A DNA stretch of 64,000 nucleotides from assembly GCA_900764925.1 (NCBI GenBank), contig CAAFPW010000041.1, positions 1 through 64,000 of the forward strand, in the 5' to 3' direction. Shown piece by piece: positions 34,356 through 42,324 of the stretch. Positions within the stretch are counted from its first letter, which is position 1. Each line of letters opens with the position of its first letter. A program made the position numbers and the translations under genes. The notes below the pieces were generated by a model, which did not search any database, was not told where the DNA came from, and saw only the letters and a program-made list of their open reading frames with translations. The DNA comes from Fusobacteriaceae bacterium (GTDB lineage: Bacteria; Fusobacteriota; Fusobacteriia; Fusobacteriales; Fusobacteriaceae).

Positions 34356-36824
34356 TTACTTTCCTACCCATTTTAAAAGTGTATCTCTAGTCTCCTCTAC
34401 AATCTCCTCATAAGATTTTCCATCTGTTGAGATTGGATCAAAGAATTTTATCTCTACCTGAGCTGGCTTAGGTAGTTTTGAGTTAGATGGAAAAGCTTCA
34501 TAGGCTCCTCTTATACCAAATGGAACTACATCAACTTCCATCTCTTTAGCAAGTATTGCAAAAGCTTTTTTAAACTCCAACATCTTTCCATCTCTAGTTC
34601 TTGCTCCCTCTGGGAATATAACTACATTTTTACCATCTCTTAGTACCTTAGCCATAGTTTGTAATACTTCACCAAGATTTTTATTGATATCTACTAACAC
34701 CACATTAGAATGATTTGCTAAAAACTTCATATATCCCTTATTAAAGTGCTTTATCTTAGCTAGAGAGTAAGATTTTACTAAATAGTTAAATGGTAGAGCA
34801 TGTCCAAATACAAAGGCATCTAAAAAGCTCTGATGATTTCCAGCAAAAATCACAGGTCTATCCTTTGGAATATTCTCTATACCAGATTTTTTTACTCTTA
34901 CATATAGTTTAAATGGTAACCATAGAATAGCTTTTATTATATGTATAGCTATACTTGAGTTAGGAAGTTCAAAGTTTTCACCTTTATTTAGGTACTCTTT
35001 CCAGTTTATCTCCTCAAATCTTCCCTCTCCTCTATTCTCCTTTATATATAGAGCTAATTTTTCCACAGTTGGATTGTTTACAATTACACTCTCTTCCCCT
35101 TTGATTCCATAGTTAGTTTCAAGATGAGTTAATAACTCCACCATATCCAAAGAGTCTAAACCTAAGTCTAACTCCAAGTGAGCCATTGGAGTGATCTTTC
35201 TATTTTTAGCTTTCTCCAAATATCCTTTTAACTCACTGTACTCTATGTAATCAGGTTCCTCTATCACAATATTTTCATCCTCTTTTCTATTCAAAAGAGA
35301 GTTTATCATAAATCTTCTTACTTTTCCTAGTTTAGTCTTAGGTAACTCCTCCTGTACAATTCTTATATCCAAAATTTTTCTATAATTTGGAGCTTTCCCA
35401 TTATACTTATCTATTACTCCCCATTTAAGAGTCTCTTTGATATTAGTTATCTTTTGCTCCACTATCTTTTGGAAATTTGGATATACAACAGCTGTAAGTA
35501 CAGAGTCAACTTCAGCTACTGCCATCTCTTGAATAAGATCAGTATTAGCCATTATCCACTGTTCTATCTCAACAGGGTTGATATTTTTTCCATTGGATAA
35601 AACTATCATCTCTTTCTTACGCCCTGTTACACATAGATATCCATTTTTTAATTCCCCTAAATCTCCAGTATGTATCCATCCTTCACTATCTATTGTTTCA
35701 GCTGTGGCTTCAGGTCTTTTGTAGTAACCTGCCATAACATTTCTACCTCTAGCTAAAATCTCCCCATCTTCAGAGATTTTTACCTCTACTCCTGGCAATA
35801 TCTTTCCAGCTGATCCAGGAACTATCTCATTTATTGGTGTAAAAGAGATCATTGGAGCTGTTTCTGTCATTCCATACCCTTCACACACCTGTATCCCTAA
35901 AGTTAAAAAATCTTTAGAGATTTGTGGATCCAGTTTTGATCCCCCTGAAACGAAAAATCTTACATTTCCTCCAAAACCTTCATGTACCTTTTTAAAGATT
36001 TTCTTTCTGATAGATATACTATCTATCTTTTCAGCTAATTTAAAGATAGTTTTAGTAACCTTTCCAGAGTTGATTTTTTCCATGATCTTTTTATGTAACA
36101 TCTCCCAAAGTCTTGGAACCCCTATCATCATAGTTACCTTATGCTCTTTAAAAGCATCTACCATAGCTTGAGAAGATAGTTCTTTTAAAAATACAATAGT
36201 TGATCCCTTGGCAAGAGGTACTACCCCCGCTCCTAATAGTGGGAATATATGGTGCATTGGAAGTAGAGCTAAAACTATATCTTCCTTTATAAACATCTTA
36301 TACTTATCTAGCCCTTCAATATTTACCAATATATTATCAAAAGTCAACATTACTCCCTTAGGATTTCCTGTTGTCCCTGATGTATATAGCATAAGAGCTA
36401 TGTCCTCTTTTTCTGGAGCTTTTAGGTAAAACTCATCTTGAGGTATCTCCATATCTCTATCCTCTACCTCATCTACTACAACTACTTTGAGAGATTTACC
36501 ACTCAGTCTCAATCCCTCTTCCACATTTTTTAAATTGTTCTTTGAGGTATAGATATATTTTGAATCAGAGTCATTTAGGTAATAAACTAACTCTTCTCCA
36601 CTAAAACTTGCATCTAAACACACACAAGTTCCTCTCTTATCCCATATTCCTAAAAAGCTGTATAGTAACTCTGGTCTATTTTCCATAAAGATAATTACCT
36701 TATCTTGTGGTTCTATCTCAACTTGTTCAGAATATAGTTTTCCCTTCTTTATAACCTCGTTATAACTTATTTTTTTACCATCATAGATGATGGCCGTTTT
36801 ATTATAATCCTTTACGAAATTCAC
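34356..36824 (-). CDS. Adenylation-carrier-acyltransferase fusion (acyl-ACP synthetase plus PlsC-like)
   Basis: This 822-residue protein has three domains. An AMP-binding acyl synthetase (about 1-520) shows LYTSGTTGNPKGVML and TGRKKEMIVLSNGKNI. An acyl-carrier domain has the phosphopantetheine Ser in GLDSLD near residue 558. A C-terminal acyltransferase has NHQSFLD (HX4D) near 662 and FPEGARTRDG near 736. It could activate a fatty acid, load its own carrier and pass it to a lysolipid or glycerol phosphate. I chose GTG 36824 (GAGGGG upstream) by alignment with the paralogue. It follows the TGA-interrupted ORF by 19 bases. Confidence 0.85.
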   Translation of the reverse strand: MNFVKDYNKTAIIYDGKKISYNEVIKKGKLYSEQVEIEPQDKVIIFMENRPELLYSFLGIWDKRGTCVCLDASFSGEELVYYLNDSDSKYIYTSKNNLKNVEEGLRLSGKSLKVVVVDEVEDRDMEIPQDEFYLKAPEKEDIALMLYTSGTTGNPKGVMLTFDNILVNIEGLDKYKMFIKEDIVLALLPMHHIFPLLGAGVVPLAKGSTIVFLKELSSQAMVDAFKEHKVTMMIGVPRLWEMLHKKIMEKINSGKVTKTIFKLAEKIDSISIRKKIFKKVHEGFGGNVRFFVSGGSKLDPQISKDFLTLGIQVCEGYGMTETAPMISFTPINEIVPGSAGKILPGVEVKISEDGEILARGRNVMAGYYKRPEATAETIDSEGWIHTGDLGELKNGYLCVTGRKKEMIVLSNGKNINPVEIEQWIMANTDLIQEMAVAEVDSVLTAVVYPNFQKIVEQKITNIKETLKWGVIDKYNGKAPNYRKILDIRIVQEELPKTKLGKVRRFMINSLLNRKEDENIVIEEPDYIEYSELKGYLEKAKNRKITPMAHLELDLGLDSLDMVELLTHLETNYGIKGEESVIVNNPTVEKLALYIKENRGEGRFEEINWKEYLNKGENFELPNSSIAIHIIKAILWLPFKLYVRVKKSGIENIPKDRPVIFAGNHQSFLDAFVFGHALPFNYLVKSYSLAKIKHFNKGYMKFLANHSNVVLVDINKNLGEVLQTMAKVLRDGKNVVIFPEGARTRDGKMLEFKKAFAILAKEMEVDVVPFGIRGAYEAFPSNSKLPKPAQVEIKFFDPISTDGKSYEEIVEETRDTLLKWVGK

Positions 36825-36843
36825 TAGTTCCCCCTCAACTAAA

Positions 36844-37155
36844 TCATATCTCTGTTGTTTCAATATCTAAAAGCATCTCTTTACTAAAACTACTAAATAC
36901 TTCGCTAATTCTTAACTCTTTTACTTTCTCTAAGTCCAATTCATATGGAATAAGCACTTTTATTCCTTGGACTTTTCTTGTTTCACAACTTAATCTGTTG
37001 TCCATTATTTTTGAATACTCTTTTATAAATTCTCCTAGAATCACTCTTTTACAACCCACTCAACCAAAAGACTTATTTCTAGTTTTTAAAAGAATTCCCT
37101 CATAATTTCTTTCTAAAATATAGTCTAAAACCCTCTTATCGACTACTATATTCAT
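36844..37155 (-). CDS. Candidate small selenoprotein with Sec-x-x-Cys motif
   Basis: ATG 37155 has GAGGAG upstream and opens a 31-codon frame that meets TGA at 37062-37060, then continues 71 codons in the same frame to a stop at 36844. Read through, it is 103 residues with U32-V-G-C35, a redox-type UxxC motif. An ATTCT-AGG-AGAAT hairpin (37041-37029) sits 18 bases after the TGA with G in its loop, which fits the loose bacterial SECIS rule. It may belong to small CC/Se-type proteins (recollection). A nonsense-mutated Trp codon is the alternative. It is coupled to both acyltransferase-fusion genes. Confidence 0.62.
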
Positions 37156-37156
37156 T

Positions 37157-39652
37157 TTACTCCTCTGCTAACCAATCCTGTATCTCTTTTTTAGCTTCAC
37201 TTACTATCTCATCAATAGTTAATTCCTCTGGATCTATCTCATCAAAAAATCTGATATCTATTGGAGATGGTTTTGGAAAACCACTTCCATAAGGCATAGC
37301 CTCATAAGCTCCTCTTATACCAAAAGGTACAACTGGAATATTTAACTCTTTAGAAAGAATAGCAAAAGTCTTTTTGAACTCTTGTAACTCTCCATCTCTA
37401 GTTCTTGCTCCCTCTGGGAATATAACTAGATTTTTTCCCTCTCTCAATACCTTAGCTGAAATTTGTAATGTCTCTTTTAAGTTTTTATTTATATCTATTA
37501 TGATAACATTTCCTCTGTCAGCTAAATATCTTCTAAGCGGTGTATCAAAATGAACTGCAACAGCTATGTAATAAGTGTCTTTTAATTTTCTATTTGGCAT
37601 AGCTTGATTAAATATCAAAGCATCTAAATAACTTTGATGGTTTCCTACATAGATAGCTGGAGAATCAGAAATCTTTTCCACATCTAATTTACGTAGACGG
37701 AAATATAGTAAGAAAATTGGTTTAAATAATAATTTAGTAAATCCAATCATAAAGCTTGATTTAGGCAGTGGAATATCTATATCTTGATTTAAAATACTCT
37801 GCCAATCCATGCTCTCTTCATGGTACTCTCCACCATTTTCCTTAATAAATTTAGCTATATCTAAAATATTTTTTAAATTACTAAATTGCTCCTCACTAAT
37901 TTTTACACCAAAGTTAGTCTCTATAAATGATAAAATCTCAACTATATCCAGAGAATCTAAACCTAAATCCAACTCTAAATGAGAATCTGGTTCTACCTCT
38001 GCATTAAAAGTTGACTCCAGATATTTTTTCAAAGTTTCATACTCAGATACCAACTCTTTTGGAACTTCTACTGACTCTTTTTTTACTTGATCACTATTTT
38101 TTAACTCTTCATCAGATTTAGCTAGAAAATCCTTCAACATAAATCTTCTAATCTTTCCTAATTTTGTCTTAGGTAGTTCATCTTTTACAATTTTTACTTC
38201 CAATATCTTTCTATATTTTGGAGCAGTTACATTATACTTATCTATAATTTCCCATTTCAATGTCTCTTTTATATTAGCTATCTTTCTTTTCTTTATCAAA
38301 TCAAAATCCGGGTAAACAACAGCCATCAAATGATTATTGTACTCCATTACAGCTAACTCTTTTATCAAATCTGTTTCTTTTAAGATAGCTGTTTCAATAT
38401 CTCCAGGATTAATATTTTTTCCATTGGATAACACTATCATCTCTTTTTTTCTACCAATTATAAATAATGAGTCCCCTTCAAATTTTCCTAAATCTCCTGT
38501 ATGAAACCAACCATCACTATCTATTGCTTCAGATGTAGCCTTAGGATTATTGTAATAACCCTTCATTACATTGGCACCTCTTACTAAAACCTCTTCATCC
38601 TCAGCTATTTTTATCTCTATATCTGGAATAGGTTGTCCAGCTGACCCTATAACATTATTATTTGGACGATTAAAAGTGATAATAGGAGATGTTTCTGTAA
38701 GTCCATATCCCTCTATTATTGGTAATCCCAATGCTTTAAAATTAGCTGAAACCTCTGGATCTAACTTTGCTCCCCCTGAGACTACAACTCTCATACATCC
38801 ACCTAATTCATCAGATACCTTTTTAAATATTTTTTTACTTAAAGTTAAACTATCAATCTTTTTACAAAGTTCAAATAGTTTCTTAGTTATAAAGCTACTA
38901 TTTATCTTACCCATAATAGCCTTATGTAACATCTCCCAAACTCTAGGTACTCCTATTATTACACTTATCTTATGTTTTTTCAAAGCTGTTTTTAGTGCCT
39001 CTGAAGATAACTCCTCAAGTATTACTAAAAATGTTCCAAAATACATTGGCATAAGCATTGTCAAATTAAGTGGTAAAATGTGATGGTATGGTAAGATTGC
39101 CAAAACTCTATCTTGATCATTTACAAGCTCTATCTCTCTTACTGCTCTTATATTAGACTCAAGATTATTAAATGTAAGCATTACTCCTTTTGGATTTCCT
39201 GTTGTTCCTGAAGTATATAAAAGTAAAGCAATTCTCTCCATATCATCTATCACTACTTCATAATTATCTGGAGTGAAACTCTCAGGTACAACTATATCAT
39301 CTACTACAATTATCTCTATATTTTTTTGTGAAAGTTCTACACCTTCTTTTACTCTTTCCAATACCTTTTTAGAGGTAAAAATATACTTAGGCTCTGAGTC
39401 TGAAAATGCATAAGAAAACTGCTCTCCTGTATATCCCGAATCCAAAACTATAGCTGTATGTTTACTATTCCAAGCTGAAAAAATAGAGCATATCATCTCA
39501 GGTCTATTCTCCATTGTGATAGCTATTTTCCCCTCTTCTCCTACATTTAAAAGAGTGGAATAGTATTTTATCCCTCTAATAATCTCTTTATAGCTATACT
39601 CTTTATCTCCAAAGATTACAGCAGTCTTATTTCTATCATATATAAATTTCAT
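37157..39652 (-). CDS. Adenylation-carrier-acyltransferase fusion, paralogue
   Basis: This 831-residue protein has the same three-domain order as the gene at 34356-36824. It shows LYTSGTTGNPKGVML, GRKKEMIVLSNGKNI, a carrier Ser in GLDSLD near residue 567, NHQSYLD near 672 and FPEGARTRDG near 745. The two are clearly duplicates that have diverged along their length. CAGGAGG precedes ATG. Its last codons (GAG GAG) form the ribosome site of the TGA-interrupted ORF that starts two bases after its stop, so their translation is linked. Confidence 0.85.
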   Translation of the reverse strand: MKFIYDRNKTAVIFGDKEYSYKEIIRGIKYYSTLLNVGEEGKIAITMENRPEMICSIFSAWNSKHTAIVLDSGYTGEQFSYAFSDSEPKYIFTSKKVLERVKEGVELSQKNIEIIVVDDIVVPESFTPDNYEVVIDDMERIALLLYTSGTTGNPKGVMLTFNNLESNIRAVREIELVNDQDRVLAILPYHHILPLNLTMLMPMYFGTFLVILEELSSEALKTALKKHKISVIIGVPRVWEMLHKAIMGKINSSFITKKLFELCKKIDSLTLSKKIFKKVSDELGGCMRVVVSGGAKLDPEVSANFKALGLPIIEGYGLTETSPIITFNRPNNNVIGSAGQPIPDIEIKIAEDEEVLVRGANVMKGYYNNPKATSEAIDSDGWFHTGDLGKFEGDSLFIIGRKKEMIVLSNGKNINPGDIETAILKETDLIKELAVMEYNNHLMAVVYPDFDLIKKRKIANIKETLKWEIIDKYNVTAPKYRKILEVKIVKDELPKTKLGKIRRFMLKDFLAKSDEELKNSDQVKKESVEVPKELVSEYETLKKYLESTFNAEVEPDSHLELDLGLDSLDIVEILSFIETNFGVKISEEQFSNLKNILDIAKFIKENGGEYHEESMDWQSILNQDIDIPLPKSSFMIGFTKLLFKPIFLLYFRLRKLDVEKISDSPAIYVGNHQSYLDALIFNQAMPNRKLKDTYYIAVAVHFDTPLRRYLADRGNVIIIDINKNLKETLQISAKVLREGKNLVIFPEGARTRDGELQEFKKTFAILSKELNIPVVPFGIRGAYEAMPYGSGFPKPSPIDIRFFDEIDPEELTIDEIVSEAKKEIQDWLAEE

Positions 39653-39665
39653 TTGTCCTCCTGTC

Positions 39666-39812
39666 TTATAGACTGTCGATTAACTCCTCTAGCTCTTTTT
39701 TATCTTGTGCACTCAAGTCTATACCAGATTTTAATTTTTTTAATATCTCACTATCCTGTGCAGACATACTTTTTTCTAAAACTTTTATTAGCATCTTCTC
39801 ATAAAAATTCAT
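39666..39812 (-). CDS. Small 48-residue helical protein
   Basis: ATG 39812 has AAAGGAG 6 bases upstream and opens a 48-residue frame ending in TAA. The product (begins MNFYEKMLIKVLEK, ends LEELIDSL) is charged and helical with no cysteine or membrane segment. It lies between the response regulator and the acyltransferase fusion in the same direction, 13 bases before the latter. No family is recognised. Confidence 0.6.
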   Translation of the reverse strand: MNFYEKMLIKVLEKSMSAQDSEILKKLKSGIDLSAQDKKELEELIDSL

Positions 39813-39833
39813 TGTTATCTCCTTTGTTACCTA

Positions 39834-40511
39834 TCACTTTAATACATATCCAGCCCCTCTTACTGTATGGAAAAGCTTCTCATCAAATCCTTTATCAATC
39901 TTATTTCTCAAATAGGTAACATAGACATCTACAATATTTGTATCTGAAATAAAGTCTATTCCCCAAATCTTCTCCTTAATTACAGTACGAGTCAAAACTA
40001 TGTTTCTATTTCTCATAAAGTACTCTAAAAGAATGTACTCCTTAGTAGTAAGTTCTATTTTCTTACCACCTCTAGTTACCTCTCTAGTGAGGTAGTTCAA
40101 GCTCAAATCTTTTACTGTGAGAATATCTCCCTCTCTTCCTTTAGTCTTATCTCCTATTCTCCTAAGTACTGCTCTTATCCTAGCTAAAAGTTCTATAAAA
40201 GGGAAAGGTTTTATGATGTAATCATCCCCTCCACTATCTAGTGCTTCTATTTTTAACTCCACATCTGTATCAGATGAAAGAAAGATTATCCCTGTATCTC
40301 TATTTATATTCTTTATATCCTTACAAAAATCTACCCCAGATTTTTCTGAAATAAGAGTGTCAATTATAGCTAGGTCATATGTAATCATCATAGAAAAATG
40401 TTGAGCCTCCTCATAGTTAGAGGTATAGTCTACACTATATCCTGATTCTTTCAATCCCTTTGCTATATATTCAGCTTGTCTTATCTCCCTTTGAACAACA
40501 AGAATATTCAT
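39834..40511 (-). CDS. OmpR-type response regulator with degenerate acidic pocket
   Basis: This 225-residue protein has a receiver domain (1-120) and an OmpR/PhoB winged helix (130-225; LTTKEYILLEYFMRNRN, VDVYVTYLRNKID, HTVRGAGYVLK). The phospho-acceptor Asp (IIDTLIS) and Lys (IKPF) are present, but the Mg-binding acidic pair at the start of the receiver is replaced by Q-R (VVQREIR). It may therefore act without normal phosphorylation. No histidine kinase is adjacent. Confidence 0.88.
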   Translation of the reverse strand: MNILVVQREIRQAEYIAKGLKESGYSVDYTSNYEEAQHFSMMITYDLAIIDTLISEKSGVDFCKDIKNINRDTGIIFLSSDTDVELKIEALDSGGDDYIIKPFPFIELLARIRAVLRRIGDKTKGREGDILTVKDLSLNYLTREVTRGGKKIELTTKEYILLEYFMRNRNIVLTRTVIKEKIWGIDFISDTNIVDVYVTYLRNKIDKGFDEKLFHTVRGAGYVLK

Positions 40512-40570
40512 ATTTTCACCTATTATTAAATTTTTTTAATCCTTCCCAATTATATTATACCACATTATTT

Positions 40571-41326
40571 TTAATCTAACATCTCTTTTATACTGTTGAA
40601 AATTACACTTCTCACATCTCTATTTTCTTCAGCTAAATCTTTTATAAGATTTTTTACTCTAAGTCTTTTGGAATTTTCACTTGTTTCATATGGGCAATCT
40701 GAAGCTACCACAGGTAACTCCTGTTTTTTTACATACCTAATGATATCCTTCTCCTCTACATAGGCAAGAGGTCTAATAACTCTCACTCCATACTCCTCTG
40801 AAATATAGCTAGGTTTCATCATCTTCATATTCCCTTGATAAAATACATTCATCAAAAATGTTTCTATAATATCATCCTTATGATGACCGAGAGCAAGTTT
40901 ATTAATATTTTGCTCCTTCATCATTCTGTAAAGTATTCCTCTTCTAATTCTTCCACATAGGAAGCATGGATTTTTTACCTCTTTCTCTCCAAATAACATA
41001 TCACTTAGATTGGTAGGGGCAACTTGTAATTTTAATCCTAAACTTTCACAGTACTCCTCTATCTTCTCATAAGAAGCCTTATCTGTATTGGGATGAATAT
41101 GTATTGGGATTATTTCAAAATCTATTTGAGCTATTTTTTTTACTCTCACTAAGGCGTTTAAAGTTGTCATGCTATCCTTTCCACCAGATACTCCCACTGC
41201 TATTCTATCTCCAGCCTCTACCATGTTGTATCTATGCATAGCTCTACCTATTGGGCTCCAGATAGTTTTTCCAAAACCTTTTCCCTCAATATTTTTTAAG
41301 ATAGAGTTACTTTTCTCCTTTTCCAT
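40571..41326 (-). CDS. TtcA-like tRNA thiolation enzyme, copy 2
   Basis: This 251-residue PP-loop ATPase has GVSGGKDS near residue 50, a CFLCGRIRRG cysteine pair near 125 and a third Cys in ASDCPYE, the set that binds the iron-sulfur cluster in TtcA, which makes 2-thiocytidine in tRNA. ATG 41326 follows AAAGGTGAG; a GTG 12 bases upstream is less likely. It begins just after, and almost touching, the stop of a paralogue. Confidence 0.85.
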   Translation of the reverse strand: MEKEKSNSILKNIEGKGFGKTIWSPIGRAMHRYNMVEAGDRIAVGVSGGKDSMTTLNALVRVKKIAQIDFEIIPIHIHPNTDKASYEKIEEYCESLGLKLQVAPTNLSDMLFGEKEVKNPCFLCGRIRRGILYRMMKEQNINKLALGHHKDDIIETFLMNVFYQGNMKMMKPSYISEEYGVRVIRPLAYVEEKDIIRYVKKQELPVVASDCPYETSENSKRLRVKNLIKDLAEENRDVRSVIFNSIKEMLD

Positions 41327-41327
41327 C

Positions 41328-42122
41328 TTACATCTCACCTTTATTTTTATTTCCTCTAGTATATCCCATTACATAATCTATGTTGATATTTTTCATAGAG
41401 TTAAATATACTCTGCTTTACATTTGGATTTGTTTTTTCTAACTCAGCAAGTAGATCCTTTATCTCTTTTCTCTTAGAATCAACCTTTCCAGATTCTATTG
41501 GACATCCACAACTCATAGCTTTTATTCCATTTTTTTGTGTATAAGCTATTATATCCTTCTCTTTTATATATACAAGAGGTCTTATTATCGACATCTTTCC
41601 ACTTGTAGAGCTAACTTTTGGTATCATAGTCTTTATAGTTCCTGCATAAAACATATTTATCATTGTAGTCTCTACCACATCATCAAAATGGTGTCCTAGT
41701 GCTAACTTATTATATCCTAGCTCCTCTACCTTGTTGTATAGTACACCTCTTCTCATCTTTGCACATAAAAAACAAGGTCCCTCTGGATCCTCTCTAAAAG
41801 CAACTTCCCACACATTAGCTTCAAATATCTCACAAGGGATATCCAACTCTTCAAGATTTTTTTTAAATTGCTCCATATCCATAGCCCCAAATCCAGGATT
41901 CATAGAGATAAATGCCACCTCAAAGTTTTTACTTCTATCTTTCTTTAACTCTTGGAAAAGTTTACATAGAAGTAAACTATCTTTTCCTCCTGACACTCCT
42001 ACTGCTATTCTATCTCCATCCTCTATAAGTTCAAAATCTTTTATCGCCTTTATAAATTTACTCCAAATCTTTTTTCTATATGTAGTTCTAATACTTTCTA
42101 AAACTAACTCTCCTTTACTCAT
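41328..42122 (-). CDS. TtcA-like tRNA thiolation enzyme, copy 1
   Basis: This 264-residue PP-loop ATPase shows GVSGGKDS near residue 45, CFLCAKMRRG near 120, GHHFDDVVET and a late CGCP. It is homologous across its length to the next gene. One of the two is probably TtcA; the other may modify a different base or sulfur target. GGAGG precedes ATG. The pair forms an operon with its promoter in the divergent spacer before the defence-type island. Confidence 0.85.
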   Translation of the reverse strand: MSKGELVLESIRTTYRKKIWSKFIKAIKDFELIEDGDRIAVGVSGGKDSLLLCKLFQELKKDRSKNFEVAFISMNPGFGAMDMEQFKKNLEELDIPCEIFEANVWEVAFREDPEGPCFLCAKMRRGVLYNKVEELGYNKLALGHHFDDVVETTMINMFYAGTIKTMIPKVSSTSGKMSIIRPLVYIKEKDIIAYTQKNGIKAMSCGCPIESGKVDSKRKEIKDLLAELEKTNPNVKQSIFNSMKNINIDYVMGYTRGNKNKGEM

Positions 42123-42210
42123 TAATCCTCCTAAAAAATATAGTCAATACAACATATTATAATATTTTTTACTAATTATGTCTACAAAATTAATTTTAAG
42201 AATGATACTG

Positions 42211-42285
42211 TTCTTTTTGAGAGAGTTTTATGGTAGAATATAAGGTAAATAGTGAAGTAATGGGAAAAGCTACGCAATGCGTAGC
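42211..42285 (+). promoter_or_regulatory. Leader of the defence-type operon: weak promoter and GC-rich inverted repeat
   Basis: TAGAAT (42234-42239) lies 17 bases after TTCTTT (42211-42216). About 30 bases further, GCTACGC-AAT-GCGTAGC (42269-42285) forms a 7-bp GC-rich hairpin that stands out in this AT-rich leader, 40 bases before the helicase start. It may be an operator or an RNA hairpin. The 42123-42324 spacer holds no other feature I can see. Confidence 0.45.
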
Positions 42286-42324
42286 GAATTGGATAGAAGA
42301 AAGTATTATGTGGGAGGAACAAAT

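Noticed and set aside
37060..37062. TGA read as Trp under an alternative genetic code
   Set aside because: Other genes in the window use TGA as a normal stop (for example the TGA ending the same ORF at 36844), so code reassignment is not supported.
38571..39083. 170-residue plus-strand ORF across the acyltransferase fusion
   Set aside because: It is antisense to well-conserved domain motifs and has no recognisable family or start signal.
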